From: an uncultured Eubacteriales bacterium
GTDB lineage: Bacteria > Bacillota > Clostridia > Lachnospirales > Lachnospiraceae
DNA: 5,386 nucleotides
NCBI GenBank assembly: GCA_900313855.1
Contig: OMSZ01000101.1
Span: forward strand, 1-5,386
Direction of reading: 5' to 3'
Shown piece after piece: positions 1 through 5,386 of the stretch (position 1 is its first letter; each line of letters opens with the position of its first letter). A model generated the notes under the pieces. That model had not been told where the DNA came from and searched no databases. It saw nothing but the letters and a program-made list of their open reading frames with translations. The position numbers were made by a program, and so were the translations under genes.

Positions 1-60
1 TACAAGAGTTTCGCTTAAAAGTATTACCCCTACAAACCCCAATTTAAAAAAGGAGATAAC
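1..60 (+). other. Leader upstream of the metallophosphoesterase gene
   Basis: These 60 bases contain no complete gene. In frame 1 they read five codons (YKSFA) and then TAA at 16-18, which could be the tail of an upstream gene cut by the window edge, but five codons cannot establish that. A C-rich stretch with two CCCC runs (27-30 and 37-40) precedes an A-rich tract and the ribosome binding site. I see no convincing -35/-10 pair and no terminator hairpin, so the promoter of the first gene probably lies outside the window. Confidence 0.4.
51..56 (+). promoter_or_regulatory. Ribosome binding site for the metallophosphoesterase gene
   Basis: AGGAGA follows an A-rich run and sits 4 bases before the ATG at 61. 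This near-consensus Shine-Dalgarno sequence supports the ATG at 61 as the start. Confidence 0.8.
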
Positions 61-1017
61 ATGCTACTAATTATATATTTAACCGTAGTCAATATTCTGG
101 CATTTACACTATACGGCATTGACAAGAAAAAGGCAGAGAAGAATAAGTTTCGCATTTCAGAAGCTACCCTTATAACTATAGCGGTAATAGGCGGATCACT
201 TGGCGCGTTACTTGGTATGAGAATATTTCATCACAAGACAAGAAAGAAGAAATTTACTGTTACGGTTCCGTTTTTTGCGGTGCTGCTGATCATTGCCATC
301 ATTTATATACTGTATCAGAATTACCACATTGTTGTTACGGAATATGAATATGATGCAGATACAAGTATGAATATAGTCCAGATATCGGATTTTCATAATC
401 AGTTGTTTGGTATAGGGCAGAAGGCGGTGCTTGATAAGATCAAAGAATGTGAACCTGATATGATATTTGTTACGGGTGATGCGATCGACCGTAATCATAC
501 CTGTTATAGGTTTGCAAAGGAATTTTTCAAGGGCGCGGCTTTGATTGCGCCAGTCTACTATGTGACCGGCAATCATGAGATGTGGTTAGACAAGGATGAG
601 TTTGCCGGGTTTGTTTCAGAGATAGAAAGCTATGGGGTTCATTTCATAGACGGAAAGACTGTCGAACTGGATGAAGTTATAATAGCGGGTACCGTGAATG
701 ATTCAAATGTAACGGATTATAATTGGCAGAATGATAACCGTTTAAAGCTTTTGCTTGCTCATAATCCGGGATATCATGAGCAGTACCAAAGCAGCGGAGC
801 TGATATAGTGTTTACCGGACATATTCATGGAGGGCAGATAATAATTCCCGGTAAGGGAGGACTGCTGTCTCCGGATATTGAATTCTTTCCAAAGCTTTAT
901 GAGGGTGAGCACCATTTTGGTAATATGACAATGTATATAAGCAGAGGTATGGGTAACAGTCTGTTTCCGGTAAGGATCAATGACTATCCTGAGATCGTTC
1001 TGCTAAGAATTTATTGA
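61..1017 (+). CDS. DUF1294 membrane domain fused to a YkuE/YaeI-like metallophosphoesterase
   Basis: A complete 318-residue protein ending in TGA. Residues 1-85 match the DUF1294 pattern: a hydrophobic N-terminal helix (about 1-19), a basic loop with DKKKAEKNKFRISE (about 21-34), a Gly-rich helix with GGSLGALLGM (about 36-55), the HKTRKKKF motif (about 58-65) and a third helix (about 68-86). Residues from about 103 to 318 form a calcineurin-like phosphoesterase. Visible metal and active-site motifs are DFH (D110, H112), GDAIDR (139-144), GNHE (170-173), AHNP with H234, and GHIHGGQ (253-259). The C-terminal SRGMGNS and PVRINDYPEI segments are typical of the YkuE/YaeI branch. The fold supports metal-dependent hydrolysis of a phosphoester, but the substrate cannot be read from sequence; membrane-linked or lipid phosphates are plausible for this branch. 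The third DUF1294 helix appears to serve as the membrane anchor of the enzyme. Which side of the membrane the enzyme faces is unclear, because both loops are basic. The start is fixed by a good ribosome binding site and by DUF1294 homology beginning at residue 1. Confidence 0.92.
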   Translation: MLLIIYLTVVNILAFTLYGIDKKKAEKNKFRISEATLITIAVIGGSLGALLGMRIFHHKTRKKKFTVTVPFFAVLLIIAIIYILYQNYHIVVTEYEYDADTSMNIVQISDFHNQLFGIGQKAVLDKIKECEPDMIFVTGDAIDRNHTCYRFAKEFFKGAALIAPVYYVTGNHEMWLDKDEFAGFVSEIESYGVHFIDGKTVELDEVIIAGTVNDSNVTDYNWQNDNRLKLLLAHNPGYHEQYQSSGADIVFTGHIHGGQIIIPGKGGLLSPDIEFFPKLYEGEHHFGNMTMYISRGMGNSLFPVRINDYPEIVLLRIY

Positions 1018-1083
1018 TTGTTTTTCGACATTCATTATTTTGACATTTATTTAGCACATTTATGATAGAAAAGGGAGAACAGC
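1018..1083 (+). promoter_or_regulatory. Intergenic gap with a possible weak promoter
   Basis: This 66-bp AT-rich gap has no hairpin that I can see. It contains a perfect TTGACA at 1040-1045 and TATGAT at 1061-1066. The 15-base spacer is shorter than the preferred 17. Transcription from this pair would begin near 1073, inside or just at the Shine-Dalgarno sequence, which argues against it as the main promoter of the next gene. Co-transcription with the upstream gene is at least as likely, given the lack of a terminator. Confidence 0.25.
1072..1077 (+). promoter_or_regulatory. Ribosome binding site for the triple-VWA gene
   Basis: AGGGAG lies 6 bases before the ATG at 1084. Its strength and spacing, together with BatA-type N-terminal homology starting immediately after, fix the ATG at 1084 as the start. 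Confidence 0.75.
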
Positions 1084-4000
1084 ATGACATTTTCCAATAT
1101 ATGGCCATTAGGATTTCTGATTCTGATCCCGATAATCATATTACTGTATATCTTAAAGCAGAAGGTTAAAGACCAGCCTTTTTCTTCTGCTCTTTTGTGG
1201 CGTGAAATCTACAAAAATCTTGAGGCAAGAACTCCGTTTGAAAAGCTTAAACATAATATCTTAATGTATCTGCAGATACTTGCCATACTCTTGCTTATTC
1301 TTGCGCTCATGGCGCCGGTAATGAGAAATGGCGGGTTTGTTCTTAGAAATACCATAATTGTAATTGATACAAGCGCAAGCATGGAGACTGCCTATAAAGG
1401 TAGCGGAAGCCGGTTAAAAGAGGCGGTATCAAGAGCGGAGAATTATATTGACGGAATTAATGATTCCGGCATGTTGACTGTTGTTTCCTGCGATGACACA
1501 GCAGAAATAATATATCAGGGACAGGATAGGTCTGCGGCGAAGAAAAGAATTGAAAAGCTTACCGTTAAAGAGGTTTCGGGTAATTTAGATAAAGCCTCGG
1601 GGATAGTCGGGACTTTGGTTTCAAGTCTTGATAATGTGGATGTTGTCTGCTACACGGATTCGGAATTTGATTACAAAAGCTTTAAGAGAAATAATGACAA
1701 GATTTCGCTTTGTGTTGAGAGTATATACAGCAGTGAAGAAAATCTTTCGGTTGATTATACAGCTTATGCGATAAAGTCATCCGGGGCCGATAAAACGGAT
1801 GATGAAAAAGCAGCTGATAACGATACGGATAAGCCGGCAGACACAGATTCTTCAAAAAAACAATATATAGAGGCGATCTGCAAAATAACCAACCATGGTA
1901 CGCAGCCGGCAACGACTGATGTTAGCCTTTATCTGGGTAATGAAATTACGGATGTTCAGACTGTTTCGGTAGATGCCGGAGATAGTGAAACTGTGTATTT
2001 TTCTCCTGTTTTGTTAAAGGATGAATGGTTGCAGAAAGGGGATTCTTCCGGTGGACAAAATGATAAGCAGGGCGGTTCTTTGAATAATCTTGTTCTTAAA
2101 GCGGAATTGTCAGAGAAGGATTCTTTGAATTCGGATAATCATTCCTCTGTTGCGGTTTCAAAGGAAAATGACATGAAAATATTGCTGCTGTCAGAAGGTA
2201 ATGTTTTCTTGGAAAAGGCGCTTGCTTTATATGAAGGAGCAACCGTATATAAATCAGAGGATGTCAATGTTTTAAAAGATGCAGAGGATTTCAATCTTTA
2301 TGTGTTTGATGGAATTGATATTCCGAAGGATTATGATCAAAGCTTACTTTCTGATGATGCGGCTTTTCTTTTTATCAACTACGATAAGGCTTTGTTTGGA
2401 CTTGACTATATCAAGGGAAGCAGCACTGTTACAAACTGCATGCTTCAATTTGAGAAGAGCGATATTACGGAATATGTTGAGAATTATTCGTTTGGTGTAT
2501 CTTCTGGCTATACCTATGATCTGTATGAATGGGCTAATCCGGTTATCACAACAGAGGAAGGAGCGGTTGCGGGATATTACGGCAGTGTTTCTTCAGATAA
2601 CAGCCAAAGGCGTGTCGGAGTTCTTGGTTTTGATATACACAATACTGATCTTGCGCTGCAGACTGAATTTCCGATATTTATGTCACAGCTTACGGGTTAT
2701 CTCTTAACCGGAAGTGAAGAGCTTGTTACGATCAGGAACTTCCCGATTGATGAATCGGAGGTTGTACCTATAGATAACGTTAATGTGGACGGTGTTCTTG
2801 ACAAAACCAAGACAGGTGGAAGAGCTATCCGTAATATACTGCTTGCGATTGCTGTTATTGTACTTATCATCGAATGGATCATTTATCATATTCAGGTTCA
2901 TTCTACAAAGAAAAAACAGTTTCTGGCAGTAAGAGGCATACTGTTATTGCTGATAGTTCTTGCAATTATGGGAGTGTCGGTTACCAAAAGGCAGAGAAAG
3001 ATAGAAACAATATTTCTGATAGATGTGTCTGACAGTATGTCGGGAAATTTAACCGAGGTTGAAAAGTATCTTAAGAACAATCTGTCACTTATGCCAAAGA
3101 ACGGTCTGGCAGGAGTTGTTGCTTTTGGCAGGGACAGCGCGGTAGAACAGTTTGTTTCGGGAAGAAAGGATTTTCTTGGTTTTTCTGCTGATACGATAAC
3201 GACTTCTACTAATATCGAACGCGGAGTTACCGCAGCATGCTCTCTGTTTCATGACGGAGTGACTAAGCGTCTTGTTTTGATAACTGATGGTTGTGAAAAT
3301 GAAGGAAGCATGAGTCTTACTGCATCGATAATAAAAAACAGTGATGTGGAGCTTTTGGTAATTCCTGTTGACGATTCGGTTTCCGCTAATGATGAGGTAT
3401 ATATAGACGGATTGAACACTCCTTCGGTAATACATGTGGGTGATCACTATAATATTACTGTTTCAATAAGGTCTAATGTAGAGACGGATGCATTGCTTTT
3501 TCTTTATTCAGGAAGAACGGCAAAGGGACAGAAGAGCATTCATCTTACCAAAGGCAGTAATCAGTTTATCTTTGAGGATGTCGGAGCTGAGGGAACGATA
3601 GCTTCCTATAAGGCGGTTATCGAGCCTGATAGGGATACGATAAGCGTTAATAATACCTTTGTGACATTTTCTCAGATAGAGGCGCAGCCTAAGGTTTTGG
3701 TAGTTGAAGGCAAGAAGAATAATGCAAAGGAGTTTGAAAAAATTTTAACTGCAGCTAATATTGGTTACGATACCTTTGCGCCTGATGCTGTTCCGGTTTC
3801 TCTTTCCCAGTTAAATACCTATAAAGCGGTTATTACAATAGATGTTTATTATGATGATCTAAGAAACGGATTTGCCAAAACCTTAGAGTCATATGTCAAG
3901 GATTATGCCGGAGGCTATATCTGTATCGGAGGAGATAACAGTTATGCTCTTGGAGGATATAGAAATACTGAGCTTGAAGAGCTTCTCCCTGTGTATATGG

Positions 4001-5386
4001 ATCCTGAGGGTGAAAAGGAAATTCCTAAGATGGCGATGGTAATGGTAATCGACCAGTCAGGAAGTATGTCATCACCATCCGTTGATGATTCGTCGGTAAC
4101 CGGACTTGATCTTGCAAAGCAGGCAGCGGTCTCAGGCGTTAAGGAGCTTAGGGAAACCGATGAGGCGGGCGTTCTTGCATTTGATGACAAATATAACTGG
4201 ACTGTGCCTATTACAACTGTAGATGATTCCGATGATATCGTTAATAAGATACTTACTATTGGTAATGGCGGTGGAACCAGCATTTATCCTGCGTTAGAGG
4301 AGGCTTATGCCAGAATATTAAAAAATGATGCCAAGATAAAGCATATCATACTTCTGACAGACGGACAGGATGAATTCAGAGACTATGATGTTTTGCTGTC
4401 ACAGATAAACAATGCGGGGATAACGGTTTCGTCTGTTGCAGTCGGAAACGACTCTGATCAGAAGATCTTAAAGGAGATAGCTGATAAATGCGGCGGCAGG
4501 TTTTATTATACAGATATCAATAACTCAATACCGAGGATATTTGCAAAAGAGGTTTATCTTTCGACTAATGAGTATCTGATAAATGAGGAATTTTATCCGG
4601 AGATAACAAGTAATAACGAAATATTGTCGGGGGTAATGGATCAAGGGTGTCCTGCTCTTCTTGGTTATATAGCCTCAAGAGCAAAGGAAAGAGCAGACGT
4701 TATACTGTCATCATCAAGAGGTGACCCGGTGCTTTCAACCTGGCAGTGCGGTCTTGGAAGAACGGTTGCATGGAATAGTGACGCGACTAATGAATGGACA
4801 GCTTATTATGGTGGATGGGATAATTATCCTATGCTCTGGTCAAATATCATTCACTATGTGATCTCAGATACGGATCTTGGCGGGGATAATCTTGATATCA
4901 TCGGTAACGGAGGTACAACCTCAATTGTATATGAGACTGAGGAGTATGATAAGAACACGGTCGTTACCGCTGCTGTATCTGATGAGAATGGAGAGGCGAA
5001 GGAGATAACATTAGATCCTGTAAAGCCCGGAAGTTATATGGCAGAGGTTCCGTCGGATGATGTAGGCATTTATAACCTAAGTATCAGAAAGAAAAACGGT
5101 GAAGAGATAGTTAAGAACTACAATACTGCATTTGCAAACCAGTACTCCATGGAATACCGGTTTAGCGATAACAGCGGTGAGCTTTTAAGATTCATAAAGC
5201 AGGTTGACGGAACTAGTCTTACATTTGATGATAATATCTGGAACACCCAGGCCAAAAAGGTTGCAGGCAAGGTTCCTTTGACGATGTTTTTCATTATAAC
5301 CTCAATGTTATTATTGTTGTTTGATATTATCATAAGGAGATTCTCGATAGATGTTTTTGGTAATGCTAAAGACAGTATAAGCAGAA
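1084..5386 (+). CDS. Giant BatA-like membrane protein with three VWA domains and a GATase-like domain (3' end outside window)
   Basis: An open frame of at least 1434 codons; I read every codon to the right edge and found no stop. Modules in order: membrane helices TM1 (about 7-24) and TM2 (about 60-79) flanking a basic loop; VWA1 (about 89-218); an acidic insert (232-259); a beta-rich segment (about 260-360); a Rossmann-like segment starting MKILLLSEGN (364 on); TM3 (about 584-603); TM4 (about 614-633); VWA2 (about 640-770); a beta-sandwich-like segment (about 770-868); a GATase-like domain (about 869-974); VWA3 (about 983-1160); a conserved C-terminal module (about 1180-1275); a second beta-rich segment (about 1280-1358); TM5 (about 1398-1417) followed by a basic tail. 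Residues 1-605 resemble a complete BatA/WFA-type protein and the rest resembles a complete VWA/GATase-like protein; these are usually two adjacent genes. Charged loops predict all three VWA domains outside the cell. VWA domains bind protein ligands through a metal ion, so an envelope scaffold or assembly role is likely, but this is inference. The family normally ends soon after the last helix, so little coding sequence is probably missing. Confidence 0.9.
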   Translation, partial: MTFSNIWPLGFLILIPIIILLYILKQKVKDQPFSSALLWREIYKNLEARTPFEKLKHNILMYLQILAILLLILALMAPVMRNGGFVLRNTIIVIDTSASMETAYKGSGSRLKEAVSRAENYIDGINDSGMLTVVSCDDTAEIIYQGQDRSAAKKRIEKLTVKEVSGNLDKASGIVGTLVSSLDNVDVVCYTDSEFDYKSFKRNNDKISLCVESIYSSEENLSVDYTAYAIKSSGADKTDDEKAADNDTDKPADTDSSKKQYIEAICKITNHGTQPATTDVSLYLGNEITDVQTVSVDAGDSETVYFSPVLLKDEWLQKGDSSGGQNDKQGGSLNNLVLKAELSEKDSLNSDNHSSVAVSKENDMKILLLSEGNVFLEKALALYEGATVYKSEDVNVLKDAEDFNLYVFDGIDIPKDYDQSLLSDDAAFLFINYDKALFGLDYIKGSSTVTNCMLQFEKSDITEYVENYSFGVSSGYTYDLYEWANPVITTEEGAVAGYYGSVSSDNSQRRVGVLGFDIHNTDLALQTEFPIFMSQLTGYLLTGSEELVTIRNFPIDESEVVPIDNVNVDGVLDKTKTGGRAIRNILLAIAVIVLIIEWIIYHIQVHSTKKKQFLAVRGILLLLIVLAIMGVSVTKRQRKIETIFLIDVSDSMSGNLTEVEKYLKNNLSLMPKNGLAGVVAFGRDSAVEQFVSGRKDFLGFSADTITTSTNIERGVTAACSLFHDGVTKRLVLITDGCENEGSMSLTASIIKNSDVELLVIPVDDSVSANDEVYIDGLNTPSVIHVGDHYNITVSIRSNVETDALLFLYSGRTAKGQKSIHLTKGSNQFIFEDVGAEGTIASYKAVIEPDRDTISVNNTFVTFSQIEAQPKVLVVEGKKNNAKEFEKILTAANIGYDTFAPDAVPVSLSQLNTYKAVITIDVYYDDLRNGFAKTLESYVKDYAGGYICIGGDNSYALGGYRNTELEELLPVYMDPEGEKEIPKMAMVMVIDQSGSMSSPSVDDSSVTGLDLAKQAAVSGVKELRETDEAGVLAFDDKYNWTVPITTVDDSDDIVNKILTIGNGGGTSIYPALEEAYARILKNDAKIKHIILLTDGQDEFRDYDVLLSQINNAGITVSSVAVGNDSDQKILKEIADKCGGRFYYTDINNSIPRIFAKEVYLSTNEYLINEEFYPEITSNNEILSGVMDQGCPALLGYIASRAKERADVILSSSRGDPVLSTWQCGLGRTVAWNSDATNEWTAYYGGWDNYPMLWSNIIHYVISDTDLGGDNLDIIGNGGTTSIVYETEEYDKNTVVTAAVSDENGEAKEITLDPVKPGSYMAEVPSDDVGIYNLSIRKKNGEEIVKNYNTAFANQYSMEYRFSDNSGELLRFIKQVDGTSLTFDDNIWNTQAKKVAGKVPLTMFFIITSMLLLLFDIIIRRFSIDVFGNAKDSISR
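1102..1320 (+). other. BatA-type N-terminal membrane hairpin (TM1, basic loop, TM2)
   Basis: Residues 7-24 (beginning WPLGFLILIP) and 60-79 are hydrophobic helices. The loop between them (25-59) is rich in Lys and Arg and contains PFSSALLWREI, which matches the aerotolerance-regulator (BatA) N-terminal pattern of a helix, a P/F-S-S-x-L-type loop and a second helix ending in AP. The basic loop is predicted to be cytoplasmic. It is the natural candidate surface for a cytoplasmic partner such as a MoxR ATPase, but that is inference. Confidence 0.75.
1348..1737 (+). other. VWA domain 1, partly degenerate MIDAS
   Basis: Residues about 89-218. The strand TIIVID leads into DTSAS (D95, S97, S99), an intact DxSxS metal motif. 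At the second metal-ligand site, where Thr is usual, the sequence reads SGNLDKA (165-171) with Asn167. The third site reads YTDSE (D192), with Ser in place of the usual Gly. The Asp survives, so metal binding is possible but may be weaker than in the other two VWA domains. BatA/WFA-type relatives may share this pattern, so it need not be a recent loss. Confidence 0.75.
2833..2982 (+). other. Fusion junction: TM3, basic loop, TM4
   Basis: TM3 (about 584-603) is where BatA-like proteins of this type normally end. It is followed by a roughly ten-residue basic loop including STKKK and then TM4 (about 614-633), which looks like the N-terminal helix of a separate VWA protein. No stop codon and no Shine-Dalgarno-like sequence lies between them. 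The only Met in TM4, codon 2968-2970, has no ribosome binding site in front of it. The basic loop is predicted cytoplasmic, so the two extracytoplasmic halves are joined without disturbing their topology. Confidence 0.75.
3001..3393 (+). other. VWA domain 2, complete MIDAS
   Basis: Residues about 640-770, directly after TM4. The MIDAS residues are DVSDS (D647, S649, S651), Thr709 in TSTNIERG, and D735 in LITDG. All ligand positions are present, so metal-dependent ligand binding is expected. A domain starting this close to a membrane helix is typical of the second protein in BatA-type operons. Confidence 0.85.
3688..4005 (+). other. Glutamine-amidotransferase-like Rossmann domain, probably non-catalytic
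   Basis: Residues about 869-974. The strand KVLVVEG begins the fold, and the segment GGYICIGGDNSYALGGY (943-959), followed by LEELLPV, is the hallmark of the GATase-like domain found between VWA domains in this family. Cys947 sits in a beta-strand, not in a recognisable G-x-C-x-G nucleophile elbow, and I see no Cys-His-Glu triad. A structural or binding role is more likely than amidotransferase activity. Confidence 0.65.
4030..4563 (+). other. VWA domain 3, complete MIDAS
   Basis: Residues about 983-1160. The MIDAS is DQSGS (D990, S992, S994), followed by T1065 in GGGTSIYPAL and D1093 in LLTDGQD. This is the most canonical of the three VWA domains. The order GATase-like then VWA is standard for the second protein of the pair. 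Confidence 0.88.
4621..4908 (+). other. Conserved C-terminal module of VWA/GATase-like proteins
   Basis: Residues about 1180-1275. The recognisable pattern is PALLGY (1190-1195), SSSRGDPVLSTWQCGLGR (about 1209-1226), AWNSDAT (1229-1235) and a Trp-rich stretch leading to LWSNIIHYV. Relatives carry the equivalent pattern, roughly P-L-x-G-Y, then R-G-D-P-L-L-A-x-W-x-x-G-L-G-R. Its function is unknown. It marks this half as a full-length family member and not a stray VWA repeat. Confidence 0.6.
5275..5334 (+). other. C-terminal membrane anchor (TM5)
   Basis: Residues about 1398-1417 are hydrophobic and end in LFDIIIRRF, the usual closing helix and basic stop-transfer of this family. It returns the chain to the cytoplasm, which gives five helices in total with two large outside segments (about 80-583 and 634-1397). 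Confidence 0.75.

Noticed and set aside
208..576. 122-codon open frame on the - strand
   Set aside because: It is antisense to the phosphoesterase gene, whose motifs are intact across this stretch.
2279..2707. 142-codon open frame on the + strand in another frame
   Set aside because: It lies wholly inside the large VWA gene, whose frame carries recognisable family sequence here. Its own product is rich in Arg, Leu and Ile with no recognisable domain.
2968..2970. Internal ATG as a separate start for the second VWA protein
   Set aside because: It has no Shine-Dalgarno sequence upstream, lies inside a membrane helix, and is not preceded by any stop codon in frame.
3085..3447. 120-codon open frame on the - strand
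   Set aside because: It is antisense to VWA2, which has a full set of conserved residues; the reverse product shows no domain.
3928..3960. Active glutamine amidotransferase
   Set aside because: The fold resembles a GATase, but no nucleophile elbow or catalytic triad is visible, so enzymatic activity is not claimed.
3942..4283. 113-codon open frame on the - strand
   Set aside because: It is antisense to the GATase-like and VWA3 coding region, and its Ser-rich product is a by-product of the Asp/Gly-rich codons on the other strand.

Overview
The window holds two genes on the + strand, in the same frame and separated by 66 bp: a complete membrane-anchored metallophosphoesterase (61-1017) and a very large open reading frame (1084 to the right edge, at least 1434 codons, no stop in the window). 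The rest of the sequence is a 60-base leader at the left edge and the short intergenic gap. There are no tRNA or rRNA genes, insertion sequences, CRISPR arrays or clear terminators. The moderately AT-rich composition, strong AGGAG-type ribosome binding sites, codon use and protein families suggest a Gram-positive anaerobe of the Clostridia. Lachnospiraceae (Butyrivibrio/Roseburia-like) is my best guess, from general resemblance only.

The first gene joins a DUF1294-type membrane domain to a YkuE/YaeI-like calcineurin-fold phosphoesterase with all its metal-binding motifs. These two modules are usually encoded separately.

The second gene is the main point of interest. It is an uninterrupted fusion of two proteins that are normally separate neighbours in BatA/VWA-type operons. 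The first is a BatA-like protein: two N-terminal membrane helices, a von Willebrand A (VWA) domain, beta-rich and Rossmann-like modules, and a C-terminal helix. The second is a VWA protein with a glutamine-amidotransferase-like domain: membrane helix, VWA, beta-sandwich, GATase-like fold, second VWA, conserved C-terminal module and final helix. The two are joined through a short basic loop between two membrane helices, so a topology with all three VWA domains outside the membrane is kept. VWA2 and VWA3 have complete metal-ion-dependent adhesion site (MIDAS) motifs; VWA1 is partly degenerate.

BatA-type proteins usually work with a MoxR AAA+ ATPase and a DUF58 protein. Neither is visible here, though they could lie outside the window. 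The role of the large protein is therefore inferred: an envelope-anchored, metal-dependent protein-binding or assembly scaffold. Nothing in the window shows that the phosphoesterase works with it beyond adjacency and shared direction.
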